64,000 bases of DNA from Sipunculus nudus (Eukaryota > Annelida > Sipuncula > Golfingiida > Sipunculidae), in NCBI GenBank assembly GCA_026874595.1, contig CM049318.1:5039741-5103740 (forward strand), in the 5' to 3' direction. The stretch's first letter is position 1, and each line of letters starts with the position of its first letter. The notes under the pieces are model-generated. The model was not told the origin of the DNA. It did no database searches and was given only the letters and a program-made list of their open reading frames with translations. Of this stretch, positions 45,225 to 58,816 are shown one piece after another. The position numbers and the translations under genes are program-made.

Positions 45225-46630
45225 TCTCTTGCAACGAATATTCGACATATCATAATTTTATGAAAGACGTTCATAAATTACAAAATAATCTGAGAGATAT
45301 GTTTATAATATCAGAGGTAAACAGTGTAAAAGGAGCGCCCTTTCTTTATCCGAATGAAGTCTAAGTAAAGATCTGAATTTGAATAAATTACTAATATAAC
45401 GGTTAAAGTGTATAATTTATTTATATATGCAGACTGTGTCCCATTTTTCATAATAGCTTGAGTTATACATATTTATAATATCTATATAGTTGAATAAATA
45501 TATGTAATGTTAATTCTATATATATTGCTGAACTATTACGTAATACATCACTTGCAGAGATCATGATACTGTAATATATGCCGTATTGCAAAACCAAGCT
45601 TGTAATACTAAAACATCATGGACAAGACTGTAGTATCACGTTATGAAAATTCAAAATAAATATTAATAAATCTCAATCTGGTGTTCCTCTAAAATATTCA
45701 TTTTTGTGACAGAGATGTTACAGGGTACTCGAGCAGATGACGAAGACCTGGAAGGAAAACCTATTTGAAAGTAGAGGTAACTCGGAGAGTTCATACGGCA
45801 GCCTATGACAAAAGGCAACTCTGTATTTGATTTAGAAAGATTATGGTACACCACCAGTACCATTAATATTTAACACTAATATAACACTATTTAACACTAA
45901 TATAACGCTGTGCTAACAGAAATTGGAAAGCTATTTTTTTGTTTTGTTTTGTTGGTCAACAGGAATATTTTAATAAAGACTTTAAAGCGTCAGAAACACA
46001 CATACCTAACAGAAATCCTTCGATGGCGTGTTGGTTCTTTCTTAATCGTGTATAATGCCTGTGCCTGTATAGAAACCTCTATCTCTACCGTGGTACGTTT
46101 GCTCTTAATGTATTCATTTTTTTTTTGTTGAAGGTAACCACCTCAATTTTGTAAGGCTTGCATAACCCCAAGTATATGTTCACCTGCTGAATTCCATTCC
46201 GGTTTCTGGCAACATCACAAAGCAGTATCCAACGCTTCCACTCATTTTATATCCTGTTGTTAACCAGGCCCAGTGAATACTGTACATGCGGGCACTTGGT
46301 GAGTAATAGTCCGCATTGCTAGGCCATACCATCGAGGAACCCCAAAAGTTACACTCGTTCGAGTGAAGCATGAACGTTGGGCATTACCATTTATTCTGCA
46401 GAGCGCTCACCTTAGATGGGGGCCGACAGTAAAAAAATATCTCATAGCGCTGGCTGAGATTTGAGCTTACGATCTCCAGGTTTTGAACCCTTTGCCTTAC
46501 CTTTGTGACACAGAAGAGGGTCAAATGTTACCATCCATGCATTGACAAATTGCTAATGGCCATTGAATCGTTAAATTATATCTATGAGTTTACTTGACTT
46601 TTCTTTTGCTTTCACAGCAGCCACCGTGTC
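45225..46630. other. Intergenic DNA, no gene seen
   Basis: AT-rich sequence. A short part near 46060-46125 (CCTCTATCTCTACCGTGGTACGT) resembles 54945-54980 in the duplicate. Confidence 0.4.
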
Positions 46631-47680
46631 TTGATTACTGTATTAATCAGTAATTACGTGATAAATATAAACATATTTCACGGACCAATACCAAACTTGA
46701 CATGTCATACATATAGGTAAGAGGATAAAGCCTATTTAAAATGTGGCCATGGCCTTTAACAGGAGAGTGACCTAAGCCTTGAAAAGGTCCATTTTGGGTA
46801 AAAATCACATACATTCTCAAATATCTCAAGAAATCTTGCATGGATTGATCCAAAAATCAAGCTAAACAAAGATCTTGCATAGCGTTGTCACATACTGGAA
46901 ACAGGTGGGGCACTAAATATCCTTTCATGTTTTCGCGCCTTTTAATTCCCCACCATTGCCACTTGACAGTACTGTGAGCATTATAAGTCAAAAGCTTTTA
47001 GACAGATTTGTTTCATATCATTCATATACATAGATATGGGTTATAAGGATGACGTATATCTAAATTTGGTTCATGACCTTTCGTATGAGAGTAGCCTTGT
47101 GCTTGAATATTTTATTTTTGGTGAAGATCACACAAAATGTAAAATATCCCAATAAGGGATGCATGGATTGGTCCCAAGAACAAATTGACCGAAGACTGTA
47201 TATGCCTTTGTCTTCTGCGGTAGACAACAGGCGCCACCTTCTGTCCTTTTCTTTGTTTCGTGGCTTTTAATACCCCGATTATAGCCACTTGACAGTACTG
47301 TCAAAAACTGATGGACAGATTTCTTTCATGCAAATACATAGATATGAGTTGTGGGATGAGATATATTTAAATTAGGGTTATGATTTTTCGTATGACAGTG
47401 GCCTTGACCTTGAATATTTCAACATTAGGTTAATAATATTGTTTCTTAAGTCGATAGATATATCTATCTTAAAATCAATATGATAGACGTCAGAAGATAA
47501 GTTGTTGAAAGAGACTAGTAATCTTGACCTTGGTATTGAAGGACACACCTGAAGAAACCCTGCTGGCTTGCCAAGTGTCATTATATGCTTCTGAATATGG
47601 AGGCCAAATTTGGGGGGGGGGGGAGGGGGGAATTAATTGTTGGGGGATACTATGGCATCTGCCAAGAAATGCCCAGTGTT
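46630..47680. repeat. Dispersed repeat, inverted relative of 25.5-26.3 kb
   Basis: Two consecutive blocks (46640-46990 and 47040-47310) share AAGCCACGAAA/TTTTAATxCCCC, CACTTGACAGTACTGT and GATGCATGGATTGGTCC-like text with each other. They match 25930-26240 in reverse complement. 47520-47670 matches 25525-25680 in reverse. Confidence 0.65.
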
Positions 47681-48490
47681 TCATAAAAATGGTTTCTCTT
47701 TTGGATATTCTAGATGTTTCAGCTTTGGACTACTAAGTTTAAGGTATGATGATTTTCCAGTTACTGCCTGGTTGTAAGCATGGGAAGGGAAATCTTCCTG
47801 AACAGAGCGACTCTTACAAGTCCGTGACAACAAAAACGCTCGATATATATCGGTGTTATTTGGTTAATTCAAGTTCTCTAACGTGGTTACCCTATAAATT
47901 TCATGTAGTCCCCGTTATTGCTTAAAGCTTGTTGTTTTATCATGCAGGATATCATTGGTTTCTGTATTATTTAACTAGCTGTTCATTGGCTGTCAACTCT
48001 TTTAACTGGGTCATATGTGTTGACGGGCAACGTAATGCTTAATAAATGAGTTGGCATTCTGCTTTGCTGTATTATGCATTTTACCTCCTTTAGGACGACA
48101 CAGCTGCCTGGGAACAACGGACTGACCTTTAACAACGATTCAGGTGAGTCTAGCTTTTAAACTCTTTAACCATTGTTCATTTCAACCGCTAAATTTTCAT
48201 ATCTCAATATATTTGTGTATGTGAAACCAGTTTAGGAATTATAGATAATTAATTCATGTTATTCGATATAATATTCTTCATATTGGTCACATAAATGAAC
48301 ATTTTCCTGATTTAGTTTGGGAGCCGGGGATACAAAATTGATATCGTCTCGCTTCATTTAGTTTGGTTACCTTATTCTCAATCATTTCAATCACATTATT
48401 TCCTGTTCTGAAATGTATATATTATAAGGCACATAAACTCAAACTCAGAGTCATAGCTGATTTCTAGACTGTAGCTTATCACGTAATTCC
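47681..48490 (+). repeat. Segmental duplication, copy A, distal part
   Basis: Matches 55270-56345. Shared blocks include AAAATGGTTTCTCTTTTGGATA-like, ATTTCATGTAGTCCCCGTTA-like, TCATGCAGGATATC, CTGTCAACTCTTT, CAATCATTTCAATCAC and GTCATAGCTGATTT. Confidence 0.75.
48094..48143 (+). other. Possible small non-coding exon
   Basis: Fifty bases (starting GACGACACAGCTGCCTGGGA, ending CAACGATTCAG) lie between acceptor-like ACCTCCTTTAG and donor-like GTGAGT. It could be a 5'-UTR exon of the GPCR family, since an acceptor also precedes the GPCR start codon. The equivalent place in the other duplicate has lost it. This is inference from splice signals alone. Confidence 0.25.
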
Positions 48491-49686
48491 TCACTAGATT
48501 GTTCCATATAAAATAAGTACCTTGGCTTGTATTTTGGTTGTATCAATAACTGACAGGAATTCACCCGGCTGTGGTCAGGAGGTCCGGAGGTGGGGGAGGG
48601 GGAGGGGGGCTGGGATGGTAACATATGCGATGTACACACCTTATATTGTAATTGAGTTCCTTGTGCTCCCAAATTATAATCTGGCGGCAACCTTGAAACC
48701 CTTGAACAACTTTTTGATAAACATATTTTGGTTCTCGAGGTTACCTTCAAAATTGATTGGACCGTTTCTTTGGTGTTTCTCTAACCCTCTACAAATTTGA
48801 TCAAAACCAATCTAAGCTTACTGAGTGAAATTTCAAACAGACCAACCAAGTGGTCAATTAACAAAGGTAACTATATTACCTCGCCATGTAGCGGAGGTAA
48901 ACAAAAAAATTAAAAGATGAGAATCTGAAACAAACGGGTTCTCATTTTAAGTTTTGTAAGGTTCCGAATTCTATAGCCATTATATCTCTATTAAGTATCA
49001 GTATGCGACATCCAGTATTTAAATCATCAGCTCAAATTGTACAAATACAATAAAAAATGGGAGTTATTACAAATGTATGTTGTCTAACTAAGAAACTATT
49101 GCTTGTATTTCATTCGAATTATGCATGTTCCTGGATTCTTGATTTACGCGATCATGTCTCTTTAATTATAACGATCAACTCATCCCATGATTGCTTCAGT
49201 TTTGTATTCGGTCAGGATCTACAATACAATTATGAGGCTGACTGGAATGTGATGGTGTAAACACAAATTACTGTGAATTTGAAAAATAAAATGAACGCTT
49301 CTCTGTTAACTCCAATTGCATTCCAATTGCACATTTTACTAAATGTCCTCTCTGCCAATGCACAGGTGCAGCTTTGAGACTGAGGCATTCATTTTAAACC
49401 CCTCTAAAAATGACTGTAAATTAAAACAAAAAATACAAAAAGTCAGATATTCCTGTATGGCTCCCGTGAGAGAGACACAGAGAAAGAGAGAGAGATGATT
49501 TATAATTGTTGTGTCTCTGCTTTTATGGTTGATATCATGCATATAGTATTTAATAAATTTATATTAAACTTTTGTTAACATCGGTATCTGAAAATCTCTA
49601 ATTGGCCAGTTTGACAGAATTAATCCCCAGATTAATTGGAGATTGGTAAATGTTGGTATAGTCTCTCTCTCTCTCCCTCTCACACA

Positions 49687-49753
<67 letters not shown>

Positions 49754-50109
49754 TATAAAAATTTGTTATTTATTTATATTGGACTGGACGTTTAGACTAA
49801 AAACGGGTGTATTATGCTGTCAAAGTGTCTACGAATCAAAACCATCTTGGACCACAGTGAATATTTAGTTCATCTCAAGAGTGGTATTACCATGGCAAAT
49901 TCTGATAATAATTCCATATACCAATGTTCCTAAGCGAAATGTATCGGATATTACACATATGGGTGTGATATTTTTCCTATATTATGAATATCTGTCCAAA
50001 AATAATATAAGTAACGTAGTTCATTCCAATAAGTATATATAAATCACAACTATTAATATGCATCAATTATATTGATCAATTGTGTCGATAATTGTTATGA
50101 TTTGGGATT
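48491..50109. other. AT-rich intergenic DNA with microsatellites
   Basis: A G-rich patch lies at about 48588-48608, (CT)n at about 49663-49698 and (AT)n at 49699-49750. No gene seen. Confidence 0.5.
49699..49750. repeat. (AT)n microsatellite
   Basis: About 26 AT units following a CT-rich run. Confidence 0.95.
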
Positions 50110-50362
50110 TACATTAAATTGTATAAAGTCACAATTCATTAAGCGTCTCTTTGTCCTTGCGATGGAACGGTAACACAGCATAGTATCACATAACATATTG
50201 TAATGATATATCACCTAAATATTTTAGGTCATATGGTGGTATTAACAATGCCGCATCATAAATAGAAAGTGCTAGTTAAAGGTTACATATCTAATTGGTT
50301 TAGGTATGTTTTGTAATTTCGTAAATCTTACTCCTCAGGCATTTGGCACACTGGAAACATGC
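50110..50362 (+). repeat. Orphan copy of the GPCR upstream region
   Basis: Matches the 150-250 bp directly upstream of the intact GPCR (58990-59130). Shared blocks include AAGCGTCTCTTTGTCCTTGCGATGG-like, ATGGTGGTATTAACAA-like and the acceptor-bearing CTTACTCCTCAGGCATTTGG, then CACACTGGAAACATG. The ATG is present but the receptor body does not follow. Instead segmental-duplication copy B begins. Confidence 0.7.
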
Positions 50363-50645
50363 TTTAAGCTTTATACACTTGGGTTACACCGAATTTATTA
50401 TTAGGGGAGTCACTTAGTCCAGATATGTTTTGATTGACGTAAAAGACAGCAGCATATACGCCCGTCTAATTCACAAAAGATTCTTGTATTAAATGTGGAA
50501 GGGAAATCAGCCTTTTGATATCATCTTTCCTCATGGAACTTATCTCATAATTATTTCTGGATCCAATTCGCGTAGACTCAAATTTCGTGACCATAATATC
50601 AGCACAATCAGGAACACACATTGAACGCTTTTCGACTATAAGGAT

Positions 50646-50695
<50 letters not shown>

Positions 50696-51965
50696 GTGTG
50701 TGTTCATGCGGAATATGGTATATATATTATCCTAAATGAAAATAATCAGTTAAACATTAACATGTGTTTCATGCCATCGCAATCGTTAGACCTTTTAACG
50801 GACGGTTGATATAGTTATTCTAAATATGCATTGATACACCCAGCCATGGTTATGTGAGAATGTAACGAATTAGGATTATGGCTGCATTTTGGAATGAGTC
50901 TTTTTGACTTAGGAAAAGGTATTACATGTAACTATATATGTGTGTGTGCTATATGTTACAGTGGTTATGGGAAATCAGGAACTGCACGTACTTCCTGAAA
51001 CTTTCAGTAAATACGTGTATATTAATGTGAATACAACTTTTAAAATATTTGGCGTTTAAAAACTTAATAGGTGTTCCCACTGTCAAACTGTTGTATCTCA
51101 AACAATTTTACTACCAAGTATTTTTACTATCCAGTCACTCTCTTTACAGATATGGATTATAGCCACAAGAATGTGCTGAGAATATCATGAAAGACACTAT
51201 ATTTACCATAACCTCATGTTTTCAGACCCAGAAGGGTTAGCCCTGGATTATCTCCAGTTGCATGTGAAACATAATGAGGGGAGCTACTTCTATTTCTGCT
51301 TCACTGGCCTCCCCGTACAATTGATAAATGTTGATAACGTATTACTGACGACCAGTGAAGGAAACTGTTTATATTGCTCAGTTAAACAAACGTGATTGCG
51401 AAAATAGGTTACATATTCGATATTTTACTCTGTGTTTCTTTATTTAATTTTTTTGGTAGACTGTCACCGAATTCTTTAAATTGAATTTTGGAAAATTGGA
51501 TAAATTTAAGGTGATTAACCTAATGGGCATGTATTGGTTAGGTACATAAATAACTTTTGACCCACCCATCCCATTAAGGAAAAAAAAACTTCGGATCCGC
51601 CATTAAACATGTTTGGTAAACTGAGCACTGTGGCGTTTGGAGATAGTGGGATATATTGGCTAGCTCGGTTAAATTTAATATCGTTATCTAAACTGATCAT
51701 TAAAGTATAAACTTTGCATAAACAATTACATCCCTGTATACACCCTAAGCGCAAGGTGGTTATATGATAATGGGAATTTTGTTTTTGTTCTTATCACTGA
51801 TTAATCTTCTGTGTTTTGGGCACGCCTCCCTATACGTAATATAAAACTACGTAGTCAGCCGCCCCTCTTGATAGATAATGATAAGCGTCTGGGGGAGTGA
51901 GTAAGTCTTTGCACTTCCTTTGATAACTGATGAGTTAGACACATACTTGACAGCCAGTGCCATAT
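50360..51965 (+). repeat. Segmental duplication, copy B
   Basis: Same-orientation partner of 42280-43850 with scattered substitutions and indels. (AT)n replaces the (GT)n at the corresponding place (50646-50692 against about 42630-42648). Confidence 0.8.
50646..50692. repeat. (AT)n microsatellite
   Basis: About 23 AT units. Confidence 0.95.
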
Positions 51966-52199
51966 ATATATATACATATTAGTGGACTGTTTTAACATTT
52001 TTAAATAGGCGTGACTGACCAAAAACTGCCGGACGGTATCCGACACCCATCATTGACATCATATTTGAATTCCTTTTTTACCCTTTGCTTGTACCCCTTA
52101 TAAAAATATATTTAAGAAAAACTTATACCATATTTCAAACACGTATCTTTTGATCTTGCAATGAGATCAGAATGACCACTCAGTTTGCCACAAGCATTC

Positions 52200-54310
52200 A
52201 TAATTAGTAAATATTTTTAAAAAGGCCTGGCGAGAGAGTTATTACTAAAGATGGCGCATATTAAATCAAGACCATTCAATTCAATTATTTTTTTTATCCT
52301 ACTTACATTCAGTGCTTTCAAAATGGGAGAACTTTTGCAATATTTATGTAAACCAATACCGACCTTTAGTAGTTGTGACTGTAACTTTTCCATTTTTGTT
52401 AAAGATTGTTTACTGACATATATGGCGCTTGTGCCATATGTCAGCACAGGCCTAATAGCTGTTTTCCACACATATGATAAAGAATCAACATCGCTTACAA
52501 AGTTTGAGAAACCAGCTCCTGGAAGAGAATAAAATGTCCTCCTGCATGCATTTATGCGGTCATCAATATACTCCTCAGGATTAAAATTTGACAAAGTAAC
52601 ACCAAGATATCTCAACCTTTTGCATTCTGTCGGCTTAACACCATCCAGTTGCCATTCAGGGTGAGGTTCTAGTGTACACTGCCCAAAAACGACACACTCG
52701 GTTTTCTGTGGATTAAACCTAAGACCATGTTGTGTTATATACGCATCAAGCTAAATCAATCATCTTTTGTAAACCAGAGGCAGTCAGACTTGCTTACATG
52801 AGATCGTCAGCATAACAGAATACATTGTAAGATACATTATTCATCTTTATGCAACCTGTAAAATTCGATAATGCGTTGATCAAATCTTGATAGAATAAAT
52901 TAAAGAGAAAAGGGGAGGTTAGTCCTCCCTGATGTGTGCCCTTGGTAATTTTTATTGCCTCACTTAGCTCTAAACCCCATTTAATTTGAACTGTTATTGA
53001 TTTATACCAGTTCACAAACATTATCCAGAAGTGATCAGGTATAACATTCATAGCTTTCTTAAACAAAATAGCATGTGGTACAGAATCAAACGCACCCTCT
53101 GCATCTAATGAACATGTATAAACGGGAGAACCACGCTTGGAACAATACGTTATGACATCATTAGCTAGGGAAGAGGCCATATTCGTACCTCTCCCTGCAG
53201 CGATTCCGAATTGCAAATCACTAAATTCGTGGAAATCAGATACATCCAGTATATATAATTCCGTAATTTTAGATATCGTACATGAGATTGTAATAGGTCG
53301 GTAATTTTTTGGTATAGTAGGATCTAGTGTTGGTTTTTTAAGTAAAGGTAGCAATAACCCTTGATAAAAACAACCTGGCACAACGCCATATCTGATACAC
53401 AGAGTAAACATTGTACTAAGATAATTAATAATCTTAGATTGAATAGCATGCTTAAAATGTTCAGATACAATACCATCCCTACCTGGCGAGCATCCAGATA
53501 TAAGTTTTTTAATGTAACTAATAATCATAGATTCAGTTATAACTTTTTCAGTACAAATGAAAGAAGTAAGATGGTCATATTTTGCTTTAACGTCAGTGTG
53601 AGCATTCAAGATTACAGTATTATGAACATCAGAATCGGCGAACTTTTCAGTATAATACTCCGTCAATTTAGATATATCAATGTTATCATACGAGGCTTGT
53701 TCCTTTTTTGTCCGCCTTATTAAATTCCAAAATTTCTTTATGTTTCTACTCGTACACAGATTATTTAACTTCAGCGATAATTTGTTCATATGATTATTCA
53801 TAGCTTGGTTACAGGCTGAACGATACATTTTCTTAGCTGCTTTATAACATGCATATGCATGGCCCTGGCGTGGCCTACAGCATGATTTCCATATACCACA
53901 CCAGAAGCGTTGTTTATCACGTGTTATCAAGCAGTCATAATTCCACCAGCTATTTGGCTTAAACCGACCCTTGTATCTAGAATGTTTATCATTTATGACC
54001 TTAAAACAGGCATCATGCATCGTCTTATTCATGTCATCACACATTATATTAACCACAGAATAAGCCTCATCTCTGGTTTCACGTTATTCAGGTTTACTGC
54101 AGGTAATAGGCTAGCAGCTTCCTTAATATAACGGTGATAAGAATCACATACTTTAGTATTCGACCAATTTAGTCTGGGGTATTGCAGAATATGATTGTAC
54201 ACATTACATTTCTTAGTAGCAAATACAGGCAATGAAACAGTCGTGTTCAAGGGAAGGTGATCACTAACATTGGTTGGCTTATTTGACAATATATAACGCT
54301 CCCTAATGCT
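52200..54310 (-). mobile_element. 5'-truncated non-LTR retrotransposon (LINE), decayed
   Basis: On the minus strand the order is: the last part of an AP-type endonuclease with the SDH motif (NVSDHLPLN, near 54260-54290), a frameshift near 54060-54090, then a 420-residue frame (54056 down to 52794) with reverse-transcriptase motifs. Visible are NYRPITISCTISK, SLDAEGAFDSVPHAILFKKA, THQGGLTSPFLFNLFYQDLI and the catalytic YADDLM. Stops and a frame break follow at 52615-52794, then a thumb/C-terminal frame (52217-52615; MRYLGVTLSN ... AIRPVLTYG). Most of the endonuclease and any ORF1 are missing, as expected of 5' truncation. It interrupts segmental-duplication copy B, so it inserted after the duplication. 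The LINE clade is not certain. Confidence 0.9.
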
Positions 54311-54500
54311 TAAAAGTTGGTTAATTCAACTGATTAGCTCAAAGAGGCTAACGACTAAGTAAGTTAATAACTTCCTCTTTAAATTTTGACACCCTGTTTT
54401 GCTTACTAGCTTACATTTTTTGGTGTTAAAACAGCGCAAAATCCATAGAAACTTTGATTTTCTATATGTTTAGGCATACCGTCCTTCAAAGGAAGGCTTG
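54310..54500 (+). repeat. Segmental duplication, GPCR 5' flank, copy B
   Basis: Partner of 44110-44360, displaced by the LINE. It reaches CCGTCCTTCAAAGGAAGG, after which copy A continues into the GPCR pseudogene but this copy does not. Confidence 0.65.
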
Positions 54501-54630
54501 CGTTTCTCGACTGAAAACAGCATCTGACACAAGTTCCGCTGTTTGAATTTAACGAGGTGTTGTAAAATACGATGGACCGCGAGCACAATCAAAGGTCATT
54601 GAAATTATATAATAACAGATAATAACACAA

Positions 54631-54840
54631 GGCCTGGATAGCTAAGCGTTAAAACTCTCGGCCCTCTCTGCTTACGACCCTGGTTCGATCCCAGGTGCTG
54701 CCATGAGAGTAGGTAGTAGTAGCCCGTCCAAGGTCGGTGGTGCTCTCCGGGTTTCTCCACCTCTCTCACTACGATCTTCAGCTCTATCAGTATCTGAATA
54801 GAGCCTTAAATACCTCGGATCAACCAATAACCCGACTCAA
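54631..54840 (+). mobile_element. tRNA-derived SINE
   Basis: The head (54631-54702) is tRNA-like. It has an A box TAGCTAAGCGT, and a perfect T-arm CCTGG-TTCGATC-CCAGG containing the B box GGTTCGATCCC (54682-54692), while the acceptor stem is imperfect. A conserved-looking body follows: AAGGTCGGTGGTGCTCTCCG and GGTTTCTCCACC. These are pol III promoter elements in a SINE layout, not an intact tRNA gene. Confidence 0.7.
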
Positions 54841-54899
54841 TCTATCAAACGTTGTCGTTGCTGAGGGAGCCAGTGTGGGCGGGAGTTTCTAGAGATGGC

Positions 54900-56345
54900 G
54901 TGTTGTTACTTCTAACTCGTGTCTAATGTCCACACCAGTAGATACCATTTTCGCTATCGTTACCATGGTACGTTTCCCTGGAATTCATTTTCTCAAATGG
55001 ACATATTACCAGTGGCCATTGAATGGTTAAATTAAACTAAAGGTTCCGCAAATTACTCCTCATTTTACATTTTGAGTAAGCTTCCCACATCTAGTTCGTG
55101 TCAAATGTTAAACAAGACACAGGAGACTTATATAGGAATGCTTAAAGTTATGAGGAAACTATTGGAAATATTCAGGAGATATTAAATGACATACTCTCAA
55201 GAAATATATTCATGAATTCATTTGAATTTCTTTCACTTTTACATCAGCCTCTGTATCGTAACTTGTTCATAAAAAATGGTTACTCTTTCGGATATCCTAG
55301 ATGTTTAAGCTGTGGACTGCCAAGTGTAAAGTCTGATCATAGATTAGTTGTTGTCTGGTCGCATGGGATAGAGAAACTCGCCTCTAATATCCATTACACT
55401 CAATATATTCGGAACTATTCTGTAAATTAAAGTTCTATAACTTATAGAATCTAGTTATCCTATAAATTGCATGTAGTCTCATTACCGCTTTAAGGTGCCA
55501 ATTCACTTTACATTTTGAAAAAGATTTATGTGACTTTGGGCTCCCTCTATCTATATATAAATGATATAAGGGTAATTTTTGTTGTGAAAAGTTTTAATCA
55601 GGTAATCGTGAAGGATATATGAACTTGTTTATCAACAACATGTTTGTTAACACAGCAATGTTGACAAACAGGAAAAATAAATAACCTAATGTGGTAGGTT
55701 GCATATTTGCGGAGGTAGAAAGGTCACTTGTAGCAAAACGCTACTTGCAAAGGCTTGGCTTATCAGACTTGCTGCAAGATGCCCTTGTTGAATTTGTTTT
55801 GATTATTGAGGCGGGCCCAAAAATATTATTAAATTGTTGATATAAACAAAACAAGCAGCCTGTGTGCGGTGATGTCCACGTTGTCTGGCCTACTTTTATA
55901 ACGGCTCCCAGCGATAACTTTTAATTTATAAAGGTCATATAGGTGACTGGGTCCCTTTAATGCTTGTTATTTTTTCATGCAGGATATCCCTTTTTATCAT
56001 TATTTTTGACATTAATATATCATATAACATGAACTAGCTATTCGTTGGTTATCTGTCAACTCTTTAAATTGGTTCATTTATGCGGGCCACATGATGCTAG
56101 GGTATAAGTTTGTATTCTGCTTTGCTGTATATGCATTTTACCCCTTTCACATGCGGGTGGTATAATGAAATCTGACGTACAAAAATTGTATCGTCCCGCT
56201 TCATTTGCATTAGTCCCCTGATCCTCAATCATTTCAATCACTCGCCCTTATTTTCTCTTCTGAAATGTACATACTATGGGGCACATAAATTTACATAAGT
56301 CATAGCTGATTTTAAAACTGTAGCTTACCACATAATTCCTCACAA
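54900..56345 (+). repeat. Segmental duplication, copy B, distal part
   Basis: Contains matches to about 46.05-46.12 kb (near 54950) and to 47681-48490 (55270-56345), with indels between. No gene seen. The (AT)n flank of copy A is absent here. Confidence 0.65.
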
Positions 56346-56360
56346 GATTTGTTTTATTTA

Positions 56361-56460
56361 CAGTAAAACCTCGTTGTCCCGAACTCGCTTAAGTCGAAGA
56401 CCCCGCTTATGTCGAAGTTGCAGACTCGATATTCCGGACAACTCTAGTTAAATTTTTTTC
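56361..56460. mobile_element. Solo end of a pogo/Tigger-like DNA transposon
   Basis: Starts TACAGTAAAACCTCGTTGTC and continues with CCGAACTCGCTTAAGTCGAA, the CAGT-x-x-AACCTCG type of terminus common in pogo-like Tc1/mariner elements. No matching opposite end was found nearby. Confidence 0.45.
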
Positions 56461-57400
56461 TAGGTAATTTTTTTTAACAGAATTTAAATCTAACTAGATG
56501 GTAGTGAGAGACGACAACATCCGCCAGGATCCTAAGGGGTACCACAGCATATGTCTTATTATAAATTTGGTTAAACCGCTTTTGCATATCAGAGCGACCT
56601 TGTGTCCATTTAGAGAACACATGACGTTTGAGTAAGATATTAAACTGGATAATTTCTTTGTATATTCTTATACATTTGAGTGGATCGCGTTGAGCTGAAA
56701 TATGATTAAAGTTAACGTTTAATTGAAAATATAGATTTCCTAAACTTCAAAATCGTTCAATATTTGAATACTAGATCGCGCTGAGAAGCAAAAGCGGGAG
56801 CTACCATAAATAACGATAATCTAGTCCAAAGGTACCCCATAATTATTAATTCACCTAAGTTTATGCGTACCAAAGATCAATATTAATATTTGATCACCTT
56901 TAATCATTCATTATAAATTTCAATAAATCGCTTTCGAAGGTGGATCGGATCTTCAATTGAACCGAAAAAAAATAATGATTTAATTCTGGGACTTTGCAAA
57001 GTGCCTTTTTTACTTTTTTTAAGCATAATATTGGAGGGCAAACTTTGACCTTTGATAACATTCAGAATAAACCCCTGATGAACATATCCTGTCTTCTAAC
57101 TACTGCCCTGGATATTCCCAATGAACCTGCCGTTATGTTTATTTTACATTTGCACGTGAGCACTGCTGCTTATACACGTTTACATGCAGTTTATATTCAT
57201 CAACATATTATCACAGGGCGTTCCGTGAGCTATATCTGTTCCTTATTGTTGCTACAAAATAATCAATTTAACATCAAATACCTGCTTTCATGCTTTTTGA
57301 TAAAGCAGAGGTGTGATAGGACTTAAATACACTTAATTTACCAAAATAAATCTGATTTATATTTAAATATAATTTAATAAGCATCCTCAGTTCTTTTATA
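56461..57400. other. AT-rich intergenic DNA, no gene seen
   Basis: The frame at 56994-57326 is low-complexity and has no recognisable domain. Confidence 0.4.
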
Positions 57401-57401
57401 T

Positions 57402-57412
57402 ACATATATATA

Positions 57413-57466
<54 letters not shown>
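57402..57466. repeat. (AT)n microsatellite
   Basis: About 32 AT units with one interruption, directly abutting the LTR-like element. Confidence 0.95.
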
Positions 57467-57470
<4 letters not shown>

Positions 57471-58192
57471 ACGGTCCCTTTTCACACCAAACAACTCAGG
57501 CCGAACCGTAACACATATGCTCAGACACGTTCTCTTCAAATGAATACGTAACCAAAATATGGGAGCAAAAACAGTGCTATATTCCTATATTACAATATTT
57601 ACAATCGTACACAAATAATATAATAGTCAATACATAACGTAATTTATAACCAAGTCTCTGAAGAAAAACTGAGTCTCTAAATAACGAATTGCAACGAAAT
57701 ACTTAACTGAATCCGGAATACGAGAAACTGAAGTCCATCAACACATAGTTCGGGCACACACAAAACTGAAGTCCTGTATTAATCCGTGTGGCACCAAAAA
57801 AACATAAAGTCTCTCCTCTTCCTAAATAATAAAGTTCATGGCGTGGTTCATGGCATTCCGTGGGCTTGGGGACCAAGAGCCCACGGTCACGGTCCCCGGG
57901 GATAACAGCAATGTGGCGTTTCAAAGTCAATAGTCCCGCCTCGTACTGCAGGCGAGTTCGTTTTATAGGTTTTCAACAATGGGTGAAAACCGCAGAAGTT
58001 TGTGGTTTTGCTTGAGAGAAACGATAGCGCCGGCAGAACTGCAAAACCAGTACTGAATGGTCCAAGAATAGTTTTTATGTTTCTCAACGCGCGTCAGTAG
58101 TCACTGATAGCGGGGTGGATCCATAAGCGTGGAAACGGGGGCGGCCACACCACTTCGTGGCGCCATCCTCCGATGTCCGGGTGACGTCCATG

Positions 58193-58197
<5 letters not shown>
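57467..58197 (-). mobile_element. Solo-LTR-like element, minus orientation
   Basis: A 731-bp unit running TGTTACGG ... GCAACA on the plus strand. A near-identical copy lies in opposite orientation at 63305 to the window end. Read on the minus strand it begins TGTTGCATGG, has a TATAAAA promoter-like box about 230 bp in, and ends CCGTAACA, so it shows the TG...CA ends and short inverted termini of an LTR. No gag or pol was found between the two copies, and they are inverted to each other, so they are not the paired LTRs of one element. Both sit against (AT)n, which hides any target duplication. Confidence 0.6.

Positions 58198-58241
<44 letters not shown>
58198..58241. repeat. (AT)n microsatellite
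   Basis: About 21 AT units abutting the other side of the LTR-like element. Confidence 0.95.
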
Positions 58242-58243
<2 letters not shown>

Positions 58244-58736
58244 AATTGCAAGTATCCTGTCCCTGTATATCTCTTTCGTTTTGGAAATTTATAATTAAAT
58301 GGTTGCATGACATGTTGAAAATATTTTATGGGGCAAATCTAAGAACATTTTTTTTAATTAATGTCATAACATTCGAACGCGTGTGATATAACCTGTGACT
58401 GAGATCTAAACAGAACCCTCTCTTCGAAAAATGTTAGATAACATGAGCATATCTAAATGGTCATATTATAATAGTTTACAGAATTTCGTCAATCGTCCTA
58501 TCTTTAATTTGGAAGTAATATGGATCAACGGAATGTTTTGTTTGAATAATTCTTTGTGATGTTTTCTTGTGGGCAGAGCTCACATATTGTGCACCTATAC
58601 TCAGTTGGTGAATAGTGCAAAGCATTTCTTGGGCTTACATGCATACATTCTCTGAGCACACAGTGTTATGTATGCAGTGGCTAGGTGCTTTTTCAGTTTC
58701 TCAGAATATCTTAAGATAATAAGAAAAATATCTCAG

Positions 58737-58816
<80 letters not shown>

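Noticed and set aside
54631-54702. Functional tRNA gene
   Set aside because: The T-arm is perfect, but the acceptor stem does not pair and a SINE-like body follows. It is called a SINE instead.
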